Below, in pieces: positions 1 to 11,849 of a stretch of 64,000 nt of DNA. Below the pieces are notes generated by a model, which saw only the letters and a program-made list of their open reading frames with translations, ran no database searches and was not told the DNA's origin. Position numbers and translations under genes: made by a program. Every line of letters starts with the position of its first letter. The first letter of the stretch is position 1. Source of the stretch: Daphnia carinata (Eukaryota; Arthropoda; Branchiopoda; Diplostraca; Daphniidae); NCBI RefSeq assembly GCF_022539665.2, contig NC_081331.1, positions 13,982,638 through 14,046,637 of the forward strand, read 5' to 3'.

Positions 1-1038
1 CTGATACTTTTTCTGAAATATGCCTGTGCTTTTATAGCAAGGGAAGGGCGTGCATCGTACCTGTGTACACACAGGTGCGGTAACTTCCTTGCAATCGGAC
101 CGTGACCTAATTCTTGAATAGTTTAGTTTCGTTTTGTGAGGTTTGCGAGCGAACCATTCACTTTACCTGCACTGTCTAACACGTGAATTGCCTAATGTCC
201 ATGAACATATCTAGTTCTTCCGCATGCTGGAACACTGGTTTAGTAAGTCTTGGTTATGCAACCCTAAGTGTTGATTGTATTACAAGCCTTCTACTTAGAT
301 ATAAGACCCATTCTATATAGATATGAGCGATTTTTTTTCACAATTTTCAAATGAATAAAGAAAAATTCAGTAGCACTTTGCGTATTGATAAAACTGACCG
401 ACGTATTTTCGTAAAGGTGGGACGCCTTGAATTAGTCGCAGGGAGAAAATTATCTGCAATAAAACCCGTATATTTTGATTTGAAATTCTCCTTTTTATTC
501 CGAACGGAAATGCTAGAGACAAATTGCTCGTGGTAAGAATATTTCACTGCTTTTACAAGGCTATTCTGCCACAGATTTTATACAAAAACCGTATGGGAAC
601 CGGCCCTTTCAAGTATGGAAAATTACAAACTGAACAGTATCAGTATCGCTTTTCAAATCATGTAGGAACAACTGTTTTGAATGTAGTGTGTTCGCCACTC
701 GAATTCTCTCATAAAACTTTACGTATCTAAAGTTCCAAATTTGCTGACGTCTAGCATTTGATATGGGGGAATAATAAAAAAGTAAATTACAAACTTATAC
801 TGGACTTTATGTAAAAGAGGATTTTGCAGGTATTCTCTCTGCCAAATAGTAGCCTTTTAATTCAACGGGGCTTGTTGATTCATGCTTTGAGATAACATAA
901 CGGATAGCTTATGTCTTTTCATTAATAAGCGACAAAATACTGCGTAAACTTGGATGTTCTTTACGTATATTTACACCAGCATATTCAATGGCATAGCATT
1001 GAATATCTGGATAAGTGCTTCAGGCAAAAAATAATAAT
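1..1038. other. No gene seen
   Basis: AT-rich sequence downstream of CPm0. The short open frames on both strands have no signal peptide, recognisable domain or splice context. The last part should hold the 3' UTR of CPm0. Confidence 0.6.
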
Positions 1039-1739
1039 TTAATAGATTTTGTAGCCCTTTCCGTTGAATGGAATATGGACTGGGGCGACGGGGAGTTCGT
1101 ATTCGTGGACGGGGGCGACCGGGAGTTCGTACTCGTGGACGGGAGCAACTGGAAGTTCGTAAACGTGGACGGGAGCGACGGGCAAGTGATCGCCCTTGGG
1201 TTTGAATCCAGCATCATCAGCGACCCAGGTCAAAGTGAATTTCTCGCCTTCAGGTGAAACCCAGTAAGAAGATCCCTGGTTGGTGTTACCGTAGACTTCC
1301 TCTTTGGTTTCTTTGCCATAGTCATCGACTTTGGTGACGACGAATTTCTTCTGGGCCTGGGATTCAGCGCGGGTAGCGTAGTCGGATTGGGCGTAGCTGC
1401 ATCGGAAAACGTTGGGTTAGTCAAAATCCTTTTTTCTCCGGAAAATGAGCGAGCAAATGATTAGGTTGCAAACTTACTTCCATTGGCTGCTTCCATCGAG
1501 ATTGCGCTCATCAGATTGACCAGTGACAACGATCTCTGGGTATTTGTAGTCCTTCTCGTACTTCTTCTCGTACGATGGGTAGCCAGAAGGAACGGCGGCA
1601 GCAACGGCCAAGACAGTGGCAATGATAAACTATAGATATTGAAATGAATTGAATAAATTTTAATTTGTTTCTTGATTTGATTATAGAATTCAAGTGGACT
1701 GTTTGGCAATGGGACTACTGTAAAACTCACCAGTTTCAT
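1039..1739 (-). CDS. CPm0: RR-1-like cuticle protein with decapeptide repeat tail
   Basis: Three exons on the minus strand: 1731-1739 (MKL), 1478-1629 and 1039-1396, with GT-AG introns, giving 172 residues. Residues 1-15 are a signal peptide ending AVAAA before VPS. The chitin-binding core lies at about residues 95-126 (SSYWVSPEG, then LTWVADDAGF and GDHLP), the form that binds chitin in arthropod procuticle. Residues 125-164 are four copies of a ten-residue unit, LPVAPVHEYE and variants. The body (YEKKYEKDYKYPE) is Tyr/Lys-rich and unlike the main array, so this is a separate subfamily. It stands alone, 4.7 kb from the next gene and facing away from it. A TATA box lies at 1799-1806. The start is fixed by the intron inside the signal peptide, as in all its neighbours. 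Confidence 0.9.
1066..1185 (-). repeat. 30-bp coding tandem repeat, four copies
   Basis: Four consecutive 30-nt units encode LPVAPVHVYE, LPVAPVHEYE twice, and a last LPVAPVHIPF. The middle copies differ mostly at third positions, so the unit is older than a fresh slippage event. Confidence 0.9.
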
Positions 1740-1798
1740 GGTAGTATGAAGTCGGTTAGCTTGAAAGTAACTGATACCTTTTGCATTGTTCATCTCTT

Positions 1799-1806
1799 TA
1801 TTTATA
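1799..1806 (-). promoter_or_regulatory. TATA box of CPm0
   Basis: TATAAATA on the minus strand, 60 nt upstream of the ATG at 1739, which leaves a 5' UTR of about 30 nt. Confidence 0.7.
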
Positions 1807-1840
1807 CAACCGGCACGTAAAACGCACAACCTATTTTTGA

Positions 1841-3951
1841 CCTAGACTTCAGCTAGGCTTGCATTCAAATTCGAACAATCACGTGATTTGTTGATCAAAT
1901 GCACGTGCACAAAAATATGGGTGTTTCCTTGTGGTCATAACCCTCCTTCTTTTTCCGTTGCTTTTCCAAGTTTTTGACGACGCCAACTCTCCCGACTAAC
2001 TTTCCCTTTTTTCTTGTATTCGCGTTTGTCTTCTATTGTTTCATCTTGGCTGCAACGCTCATCTCCGTACCTCGACGTTCAGAACAAAAAGAAACTTGTC
2101 AGTCAGCATAAAGTGATCGATTCGATTCAATTATTTCAAGTTCTCCGGAGGCCCTTGCGCATGTTAGCCTAGTTCCATTCATCGCTCTTCTAACCTTGTT
2201 TGTGGTTTAAGGGTATTTAGATTTCTATTCCATGCCAACGAAGACTGTTAGAAGAAAAAAAAACGAGTTTAATAGATATGTACGTTCAATGCCACGGTCC
2301 TTTCACCTGGTAGATAACCTGTAGCTGGAAAAACAAAAAATGCGGTGATAATTTCTGAAAGGGACAAGGCCTTCGCGTGACAGTTTTTGAAATCACGTAC
2401 CTCTATAACTCATTCATGTTCAAAAACTACGTTTACGTTAAGGTGCAGTTTACGAATCGTGTCTGCAAGTCCCGTTGCCAATTCAAAGCAGTACGCGGAA
2501 TAGCCCGTTTTTAATTTGTTGCCATATTGCCATTTCCAGTGAAACAAATAACTTGATTTCAATTGCCCTAGAAGGGTTGTTGGTTTTCTATTAGAGAAAG
2601 AAAAGGTGTCGTTACAGGTGTACCCTATTTGACGGCTTGCTATGTACGGAAATGATATCGTTATCACGTCTTGTGAAAATCAAAATGTTCCGTTTTCGAT
2701 AGCGATCCGTTCGTCGTAAAATGCGGAGTCAACAAGAAAAACTGGGTTTGTTATAACCTCGTTGTTTCCCCCCTTAATCCAAACATTTCAGGACAACTTT
2801 CTGCGAATTTTTACCTTCCATTTAATGCCCATTGGGCGAGAAACTGTTTTCTTGCACAAAGAGAAATTCCATGTACCACATTCTTTAAAATCCATCTGGT
2901 TTAAGCAAATAGAAATTTTTCTATTGCTGCTACAAATCACCTGTGATTTATTTTAACCGTATTAAAAATTAATATCGTTACTACAACTCTACCGTAATAA
3001 TGAGAGCCATCCGAGCCATTCCCAACCTTGCCCAACGATCGTTCATTAATTCAAAACACGTCCGCAAGTCTTTAACCATATCAGTACTGGTGAACGAAGG
3101 TACATACGTTCGATTCTGGAATATAAGCTGACCCTATTGAGGATAACAAAAACTAATGGAAGTATCAACCCTCCATATTAGGGGCTATTACCTTGTCCCA
3201 ATATTTTCGTCACCACGTCGAAGACGAGGACGACGAAACTTGGCGTTTCTTGGGAATGTTTTATTCTGTGATAGGAGAGCAAAGAGGTTGCGCTGCAACA
3301 GGCATCCATACTCTCAAGAAAGGTAAACTTTCTCTTATTGTAAGAACATATCAAATACATATGCTCACTAGTTTCAATTGCACTAAAGGCGATGGAGAGA
3401 AAGTCGTTGAATTTAATTCGCCAATTAAGACGCAGCAGAACGGCGACGCATGTCATGAAGACTTCAGAGCAGATGATATCAACTATTTAAAATGATCTTT
3501 TAATATTAACTTTCATTTCTTTTTTTTTCCCCTAGCGTGTTGACTTGATTAACAGCAAGATGAAATTCATTGCGTTTCTTAATTGCTGTTCCTGGAGCGA
3601 TAGAAAAGCTGACAATGGAATATAAATCCTGGCGAACAGTAGCAAAATGTAGAAAGTATTGTTTTCGAAATGATGGATTTCGGTTTTTTAAAATTCAGGA
3701 TGATTTTTTGGGAAGATAATAGAAACGGGTTTGCGCCATCTTACATTCGGATTAACAACCTCCTCAGGTAAGAAAAAAACCCATCATACAGGTAACGAGA
3801 ATAGATCGTATCGTGTACTTACTTTCAATTCCTACTTAAATACGTATTTGATACGAAAAGAATAAAAAAAGCGAAAACTTATCTGTTTCTGTTATTGTGT
3901 ATGTTAATTTTATCGTAGCCTAATAGCGCAAAAAAGGGGAATTACATTGAA
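1841..3951. other. Gene-free stretch
   Basis: No recognisable gene. Overlapping open frames of 92-100 codons lie on opposite strands at 3178-3495, but neither resembles a known family or has convincing flanking exons. Confidence 0.55.
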
Positions 3952-5200
3952 ATAAGCCCGACTTTATGTACAAAAATTTAGGCATAACATTTTGATTCGA
4001 AATTCGATGACACCTAGCCTGCTGTAATCAAAAATACATGCTGATTCCGAATAAATATTAGTTTTTTAATTATATGCATTTCAGAATAAAGCGGAATAAA
4101 TGTGATTCTTAGCGCAATTACAAAAAATGAGAATGTCCCCATAAGTCATACATCCCAAGTGGGTGGTGCCTTAATTAATTTTTAAGCCCGACAAAATAAG
4201 CCCGATTTTCTGTTTTTTACGGTTAATTCAAAAAGCAGAAGCCTACTATAAAAATGTGCCCCATTTTCGTGATCAGCGATCAATTTCGAATCGGAATACT
4301 GTATTTTTAACGAAATCTAGAATTTGACGAAAATTGAAAAGGTGAGAAGGCTATAGCCTTCTCATTTTTACGAAAATCATCAAAAAGCGACATCTCTCAG
4401 AATTCGAAAAAAATACACACGCAAGGCTCAAAATTGAACGCCAATTCAAACTAGCACGTTAGTTTTTCCGTAATCTATAAGGCTATCGAATTATGCGCAG
4501 TCAAAATAGTTATCACGCAATACAGCGCTATCATAATAACTATTGCGCACCTTTATACTTTAGATTACTCAAAAACCCTAAATTTTACGTAAAAACTAAG
4601 TTCATTTTCGTGATCCTTGTTAAATTATGAATTTAAATCGTGTATATTATTGCTTATTGTGTATAAATTTTTTTTTTTTAAGTCGGACTTGTTTGGTCGG
4701 GCTTATTTTGTCGGGCTTAAAATTTTTTCCTATTAAAAAATATAGCATAACTATATCGATTTTGATTCAAAATTAAGCAAAGAAAACGAAAATGGAATTT
4801 GTTTTTACGTAGAGTTTATAGTTTTTCAATAATCTAAAATCTAAAATTTAGGCATAACATTTTGACTCGAAATTTGATAAAACCTAGCGTGTTGTAACCA
4901 AAAATAAAAACTGATTCCGAAGAAAATATTAGTTTCTTTTAAATTATATGCATTTCAAAATAAAGCGGAATAAATGTGATTCTTAGCGCAACCACAAAAA
5001 GTGTTAATGTCACCGTAAATCATAAATCCCGAATGGGTGGGGTCTTTTATTTACTGGAAGGTGAATTGTCAAGGAAGACAATGCAGAATCTTTGGAAATA
5101 ATAATCGAAATAAATGGTAAGCCAGAGAACAGGTGTTGTCTGTAAAAGGAAAGTGGGTCAAATTGCGTTTCATAATCACGTGTATTTGCGTCCAATTCCT
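3952..5200. repeat. Composite repeat block related to the class c-to-a spacer
   Basis: About 195 bases at 3973-4166 recur as an imperfect direct repeat at 4843-5040. Between them, TAAGCCCGAC units at 4183-4205 face inverted TCGGGCTTA units at 4682-4719, enclosing about 540 bases like a small inverted-repeat element. The same AAGCCCGAC units occur in the array spacers downstream of the class c genes with AAGCCCGAC spacers (CP4, CP12, CP15, CP20, CP23, CP28) and of the fusion gene CP29. Bases 5030-5160 also resemble the sequence upstream of CP5 at about 14100-14250 (a GGGTGG start, then GAGAACGGGT-like and GGGTCAAATTG motifs). No gene copy remains here. Confidence 0.65.
4183..4719. mobile_element. 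Putative small inverted-repeat (MITE-like) element
   Basis: The ends carry two or three TAAGCCCGA-type units in opposite orientation. The interior is AT-rich and non-coding. The termini match the AAGCCCGAC repeats in the array. No target-site duplication could be fixed by eye, so the exact ends are uncertain. Confidence 0.5.
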
Positions 5201-6433
5201 ACACGAATAACTGCTTGATGTGAAAAGTACAAAGAGAATGCGGAAACTTGCATTTTGCATGTCATTACGTATGATTAATTGTATCGCGTACCCTTATAGC
5301 GCAATAAAGGGGAAATTGCATTTTGCTGACGTGTTAAACTTGATGTCTAGAAACCAGTCATTCGATTCTCTCCTTTTGCGTTTCACCTGCCAGAAACACG
5401 CTACGATTCATCGTGGATTGCATCGACAGATTAATTTTCACGAAACCCGATATGTCATCCCAAAATGTCTGTAGGGTATGTGGGGTTTTTCTAACCTGCT
5501 GACTAAATATCGCGATTACAATCGCTGGCAAATAGACAAAAGATATTGGATCCGGTTTGAATAGTTGTTCGATTTACATCAGACGAAGACCAACAGGTAG
5601 GTGAACAACAGGTTCAGTAAGATGAAATGAATTTTCTCCGGCGCAAATTATTGCATCAGTTTCACCTTTACAAATTCACGCGGTTCGTAGAAACATCGTG
5701 CGGGGTACTCTTTCACGGTACCAGATGGCGTCAGGACGCAGAAGATGGGATTCTTGAAGAAGAGTTAACGCTTTAGGGCACGCCTCTAAGCAGGTGCATC
5801 TGCCTGGCATGAGCGCGAAACTCAAACGGGCAGCAAGTGTACGTTATGCCAACTCACGATAATGGTAATTATTAAATGTGTAGACTTTTAGCACTCGTTG
5901 GGTATAGAAAAACATCTGCACTTCTTTCGCATTATGAATTACGATCTGGATATACGTGTTTCTATTCTTATTTGCGCAATCACTTGTGATGGGGTCTTTG
6001 TTTTAAATCATTGCTTGACGATTGACGATTCAGCCTTCAAAGGACTCTGGTATGTGGCATAGCAATTTGTTGCTAAGGAGAACGTTACACAACTTAGTTA
6101 TAGAAGTTAGCCTTGCTTTTACTCTTCTATGGTCTCGCCGATGAGGCACGGCAATGAGAGAAGAGTAAAAGTGGTAGACGACCCTGACTGTTGTGTCATT
6201 TGCAATTACAAAAATTCTCGTTGTTAAACAGTCTCTTCCTATCAGAATAAAAACGTGATTTTTCTTTTTCTTTTTGTTGAGTTTTTTTTTATTAGATGGA
6301 ATTGCTATTACTGGTGCCCACTAGTTTTCTCCTTTCGCTCATCTCCATATACACCAACCCAAACGGCCCCGGGCTAAAGAAGAGAATGTTTGCTGTGAAA
6401 AGTCTCTCTCCACATCACTTTCATTCCACAAAA
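5201..6433. other. Gene-free stretch upstream of CP1
   Basis: No coding exon, RNA gene or clear repeat recognised. The right part is the upstream region of CP1, which lacks the class-specific boxes of the later array genes. Confidence 0.5.
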
Positions 6434-6441
6434 TATAAAAG
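6434..6441 (+). promoter_or_regulatory. TATA box of CP1
   Basis: TATAAAAG, followed about 27 nt later by TTCATCTTCACAC, a variant of the ATCATCACA motif at the probable start site of other array genes. Confidence 0.7.
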
Positions 6442-6525
6442 ATGCCCAATGTTGGGTTCATCTTCACACTTCTCTCTCAACTGTCTTTCGAACAGCAACA
6501 GAGTAACCCCAAACTTTGCTTAAGA

Positions 6526-7072
6526 ATGAAATTCGTAAGTCTCTATTATTTCTTTCAATTTTTGTTTACTCAATTTTGATTTATTTACATCTTGATTCCC
6601 TTCTCCTTGTTGGATATGTGTCATGCAGATCGTCGCTCTCGCTTTCTTGGCCGTGGCTTTGGCTGCACCGCAAGGAGACAAGAAGCCCATTGAGATTATT
6701 TCATCCAATAGCGAAACGAACGCTGATGGCAGCTACTCTTTCGAGTAAGTTCAACTACTCAATGCTGTTTTCATTTTACCCTAATAGAATGAATTGAATT
6801 CTCATTATGTTCACAGTTTCGAGAGCGCTGATGGCACTAAAGTGCAGGAAAGTGGCAGCCAGAAGCAAGTTGGACCTAAACCCGAAGACATCGGCACCGT
6901 CTCCAAGGGATCTTACTCCTACACCTCTCCCGATGGCGTCGTCATCACTGTCAACTGGGTTGCCGACGAGAACGGTTTCCAGGCTACCGGTGACCATTTG
7001 CCCACTCCTCCCCCGATGCCCGAGCACGTCGTCAAACTTTTGGCCGACTTGAAAGCCGCCGGTCTTTTGTAA
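6526..7072 (+). CDS. CP1: RR-1 cuticle protein, first gene of the array
   Basis: Exons 6526-6534, 6629-6744 and 6817-7072 give 126 residues. Layout shared by the array: signal peptide 1-15 (here MKFIVALAFLAVALA, cut before APQ); a short mature N-terminus (GDKKPIEIISSN, ending NADGSYSF); then the extended RR domain at about 38-104 with its core at 73-104. Core residues visible here are Y75, Y77, P80-D81-G82, W89, A91-D92-E93-N94-G95-F96 and G100-D101-H102-L103-P104. RR-1 domains bind chitin through such aromatic residues and are typical of flexible cuticle. The tail (PTPPPMPEHVVKLLADLKAAG) holds a short probable helix. Intron 2 resembles class a, but the promoter does not. The start is set by the intron after codon 3. 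Confidence 0.94.
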
Positions 7073-9816
7073 ACGGCTCAACCATATGCAATTTTGCGAC
7101 TTTTGCTTTTATATATGTACATAACGTTCACGATGCTTTACGACCGCCTGTAACGTTGAAAGCAGAGAAAATGTGCTTGTATTACGATTTCCGTTAGCAA
7201 GTTACATAATACATTTTTGTACGTTATTCAAATAGTGCATTTCAATGGTTTGTTTCAGTCAACTTCAGTTTTAAACCAAATCCATTAAATCATTTACTTT
7301 AGTGCTAAACAGAGACAAGTTTTGAATTAAATATATTTAAAAAAGGATGCCTTTGGACATCACGATGTCGTGTCAAACTAGCCTTGAGTACTGCATGTGA
7401 ACCATTGCGATTTCTCGGAACACGTTTCGCATCCCCCTTAATAAGCAACAATTAATAAATGCCAAAGGTTGTAAAACGTTAGGCGACAAGGATATAGCCA
7501 TACAAGGTGCTGCGATATTCCCCACAATAGATAGGTAATAAACTTCAGCCCTCCCCGTGTTTGTGACAACTATAAGCATCGCAGTATTACTTCCGGCTCT
7601 TCTCATAAAATCAAATTTGCAATTGTGTTATATGGTTCACATCCCGATACGGAAAGCTATACAATCGGGGGCCGCTTCTTTGATGCATCGTTTTGTACTG
7701 ATGACTCGCCGAACCAAACGTATAACATGAACTACCTTAAGTGTTAGGCCGTTCAAAATACATAGTTTTCATCCTTGGTAAAAGAAACACTCGTTAACCA
7801 GCATTCACCGCGTTAGTTCGTGTTGCCACCAGCGAAAGAAGGTCAGTTGTAACCGTGCGATGTTTGGTCAACAAGGCTGCGTGACCACGACGTAAGTACG
7901 AATATTTACAATCTACATGAATATTATTCTGTTTTAACGATGAAACTCGTGTCTGAAATAGTTCCGAGAAACACATGCAGCCAAGCTGGAAGCAATGCGA
8001 AAGAGATAGTTATCTGCCGCCAGAAGCAATTCAGAAAAGAAAGAGAAGGCTCTCGCTGAAACCATCATCGTAATAGTGTTTTATTATCATTCGTACACTT
8101 TTCGTTGAATCCTCGTGTTGGTGTGGAACTCTGCCCTTCACTCTCAAAAAAGTAGGTTGGCACATGAGAAAGGGATTTCAAGATATGCCTAGCGCTTCTT
8201 CTGGCGTATTAGGCCATCCAATTTCGTGTCTCAATTGAGCTTCTTTCATTCGCTGCAAAGAGTTTTGATGGTCACGAAGTTTGTTGAATGAAACGCGGCA
8301 GACTTTACTTAACAACTTAACGCCTCTTCGTGCAACACGCTGTCTATTATCACTACCCACCGGGCGATTTCTTGTGGCGGAATTCGGATCAACATGTCAA
8401 TTTCATTTGGACAAATCTATGCGTGTCTTTCTGCATAGCTTTGCTATTCATCGTCTAGACACGTATACGTGCAAGCAAGTTATAAATTATTCACGAGGAA
8501 AAACTTCTGTTTGCATATACAAGCCCACGCTTGTGGCATCAATGAACAAGTTCATTCTAAATCAATGGTCATTGTTTGCGTGAATCACCTACGACTTTCC
8601 CGGCCGTCTTCCATCGCTCGTATAATAATTGCTTTTGCCATGCATTTTTAAGGGATGAGCAGCATGAATTTCAAGACTTCCGCCTGGTTTTTTTTGTGCT
8701 GAGATATAATTCTATAGAACTAAGAGGAGAAAAAGAAGTGAAGAGAAATCCATAAATTCAGGTCATAAGAGAACACAAATCCGACACTTTCTTGCCATAC
8801 AAATCTCGCATTCAAATTGTGTGTGTCTCCAAATTCACACATTTTTGTCACTTCATGCTATTTAAACGCAGCAGCCTTTTCACGTTTCCTTTCGCACTCT
8901 CTGTTGAAATGTAGGATACCTTAAAAGATATGTACAGTGCGCATAATCAGACGTGGGTGCATAGTAAAAACCGAGTCTCGTGATTATTATTATTTTTTTT
9001 TTATTCAACTAAAAGCTACCGCTGACGCGTTCCTCCGTGAAGGCTGCATCAAAGAAGCGAAAGGAAGACCAAGATACAATTCGTCTGCCATTCCCAAATG
9101 ACCTGGAATTCACGGTGAATGAGCAACGTATCACGTTGAAGTAAACCTAATCACACACCAAATGATGTGGGAGTCTGATAGCCTTGAAATTGGGTAACCC
9201 ATCTCGTTTTCCCCATCTCTGCTTCCACAGTGTGTATGGCCTATCTCTTATGCTTCAGCAATTAGTGGTGACTAGTGTGGCCTTCAGCATTATAGAATGT
9301 TCGGCTCCACATTCATCTCGATTTACGTGGGAAAAAGAGACGAATTTCATCTGTATCTTTTTTTTTGTGCATTGAAGATGAAAGAAGACGTTTTTAAAGG
9401 CCAATGAAAATAGAAAGTTCCGTCTTGTGTTATTGTTTTCCGGTTTAGTACACTGAATGAAAAACTATCGCCTTGTCGATGGTGCAAGAAACTGAGAGTT
9501 CGTACACAGCTAACCGAAACTTACAGCACTTCAGTTCCACCGGTTATACAAATGGCTGTTGGGTGACAGAAGTGACGGTGACATCCGTCGCGTTGGAACT
9601 CTAACGACAGCAAATGATTCTTCGCCTTTCAAAAGGGATTTTATTGGGTGCCGTTGATGCGTCTATACGAACATACCCGTTTTCAGCACTTTCACTTATC
9701 TCCATACAGCACGTAGTCATAGGGTACGTTCGGCCTCCAGCAGGGAAAAAGAAGATGGCTCAGTCGGGAGTTGCTTTCAAAGGTCATGTACAATCTCCTT
9801 TTGGATGAAAGGCAGC
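7073..9816. other. 2.7-kb spacer, no gene seen
   Basis: This is the longest spacer inside the array. Open frames are short and lack the exon signature of the family. The first 200 bases are the 3' flank of CP1. No tRNA-like or transposon-like structure was recognised. Confidence 0.5.
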
Positions 9817-9824
9817 TATAAAAA
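9817..9824 (+). promoter_or_regulatory. TATA box of CP2
   Basis: TATAAAAA, 89 nt upstream of the ATG. No class a, b or c proximal box is evident upstream. Confidence 0.65.
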
Positions 9825-9905
9825 GGCCAGGTAGATGAGCGAATACCATCACAAACTTTTCTGCTGTCTTCTCAAGCACAAAGAAACTCTCAAACTCAAT
9901 CAAAA

Positions 9906-10437
9906 ATGAAATTGGTAAGTTTTTAGTTAACTGTTCGTATTCTTCTAATGCGATACCAACGCTAATTTGATTTTAGATCATCGCTCTCGCATTCTTGGCT
10001 GTGGCTTTGGCTGCTCCTCAAGGCGATAAGAAGCCGATTGAAATTATTTCATCCAACAGCGAAATGAACGCCGATGGAAGCTACTCGTTTGCGTAAGTTA
10101 ATTCGATTTTCGCCAAACGTTCTACTCGCAATTTAGTTTGATACAACACCTACAGTGAATCGTAACTGATTTTTTTAACAGCTTCGAATCCGAGGATGGC
10201 ACCAAGGTTGAGGAAAGCGGATCCCAGAAGCAAGTTGGACCTAAACCCGAGGATATCGGCACCGTTTCCCGCGGATCTTACTCTTACACCAGCCCCGATG
10301 GCGTCGTCCTCACCGTCAACTGGGTTGCTGATGAGAACGGTTTCCAGGCCACCGGTGATCATTTGCCCACTCCTCCCCCGAAGCCCGAACACGTCGTCAA
10401 GCTCCTTGCTGACTTGAAAGCTGCCGGTCTTCTGTAA
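9906..10437 (+). CDS. CP2: RR-1 cuticle protein, class b-like front and class a tail
   Basis: Exons 9906-9914, 9977-10092 and 10182-10437 give 126 residues. It begins MKL like class b but lacks the extra Ser of that class. The third exon opens FESEDGTKVEESGSQ and has SRGSYSYTSPDGVVLT. The tail reads PPPKPEHVV, with Lys at position 109 where nearly all others have Met. The 3' flank (AACATGTAACCACAC, then TTTTTCTGGGATCAAAATAC) matches class a genes such as CP10, so the gene may be a fusion or an early intermediate. Confidence 0.94.
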
Positions 10438-11198
10438 ACTCGTGCACATATTACTTACCAACATGTAACCACACCGCAATCAAATCAAATTGCTCCGATC
10501 GCTTTGTACAACTTCAATGGCAACGGTCCCAACTTTTTCTGGGATCAAAATACAAAACAAACGTTTAGTTCCGTAAAACCGATTCTCGTTATTGCGTGAT
10601 TCACCATATCATTGCCCACTTCTAAATTATAAAATCGAAAGCGTACAACATTTGATTAACGGCAATAGACCTATAGTCCATCTTGCACGGAATCTTTTCG
10701 GGGCTGATCGAGCATCCACCTTTCACTTTTCATTAATGGCATTACTTCCACCTTTCATATCGATATCGTGATGAATGAAAGAATGACGTATATACTTCCA
10801 TTTATGGTTTATAATATCATATTAAAGCTCACTGGGTCCAATTAAAGAATAAATGGACAGCATTAGCACCGTTTTCATAGCCGTCTTATTTTTCATAGTG
10901 TTCTAGTTAACCAAAAATATGGATGGAATGGCAAATAGTTTCTATGTTTATAAAAATGAGTATATATGGAAAATGAAAGGAATTTCTGACCTTACTTTTA
11001 CTCTTCATAATGGAACCTTCTGTCTTCCGTTCGTAGGCATTTTGCGGGGGCTCTGAATCGACCGCACAGGTGTATCTATGGCTACTCGCCAACTTTTATT
11101 TCACTGCTGGGCCACCAACTCTCCTCTGTATTTGAATCTCTGCACTTTCATCTGCGGGGGATTCTTGCGTGGAATCACCGAAATCTATACAGCCCATT
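10438..11198. other. Class a-to-b spacer
   Basis: Begins with a class a-type 3' flank. At 11044-11053 it carries GCGGGGGCTC followed by a GACCGCACAGG-like stretch; the same module lies upstream of CP9, CP11 and the other class b genes. No coding sequence. Confidence 0.6.
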
Positions 11199-11247
11199 CA
11201 GAAAGTGGGAAGGCCCTTGAATTTCAGTCCGTGTAGGAATATAAAAA
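11199..11247 (+). promoter_or_regulatory. Class b promoter of CP3
   Basis: Proximal box 11199-11227 (GTGGGAAGGCCCTTGA and flanks), then TATAAAAA at 11240-11247. The complement of CCTTGA is TCAAGG, an FTZ-F1-type half-site. Confidence 0.7.
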
Positions 11248-11328
11248 GATGGCTAGTGTTGGAATGATCATCACACTTCTCTCTCAACTGCCCTCAGAAG
11301 AGCAACAGAATTCCAACACTTGTCAAAA

Positions 11329-11849
11329 ATGAAATTGGTACGAGTAAAATCTCAAGCAATCTTTAATTCTTTTTCATTTCATTTATTTATACCCTTCGTT
11401 CTATGGCAGTCGATCGTCGCCCTCGCTTTCTTGGCTGTCGCTTTTGCTGCACCTCAAGGAGACAAGAAGCCCATTGAGATTATTTCATCCAACAGCGAAG
11501 CAAATGCTGATGGAAGCTATTCTTTTGCGTAAGTTAGTTCTCCATGTCTGATCTGTGTATTTAATCCAAAATGGATATCAATTTCATCGACAGATTCGAG
11601 AGTGCCGATGGTACGAAAGTGTCCGAGAGCGGTAGCCAAAAGCAAGTTGGACCTAAACCCGAAGACATCGGCACCGTCTCCAAGGGATCTTACTCTTACA
11701 CTTCTCCCGATGGTGTCGTCATCACCGTCAACTGGGTTGCCGATGAGAACGGTTTTCAGGCTACCGGCGATCACCTGCCTACTCCTCCCCCGATGCCTGA
11801 GCACGTCGTGAAGATGCTGGCCGATTTGAAGGCAGCCGGTGTTCTGTAA
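11329..11849 (+). CDS. CP3: RR-1 cuticle protein, class b
   Basis: Exons 11329-11337, 11410-11528 and 11594-11849 give 127 residues. Exon 2 has the extra first codon (TCG, Ser) that marks class b, so the signal peptide is MKLSIVALAFLAVAFA. Intron 1 uses the donor GTACGA, as in CP9. The domain is standard (SYSYTSPDGVVITVNWVADENG) and the protein ends KMLADLKAAGVL. AATAAA lies at 11942-11947. First complete b-c-a triplet: CP3, CP4, CP5. Confidence 0.94.

Noticed and set aside
3178-3495. Overlapping open frames of 92-100 codons on both strands
   Set aside because: No recognisable domain, signal peptide or adjoining exons. Both strands are open over the same bases, and the region lacks any promoter like its neighbours.
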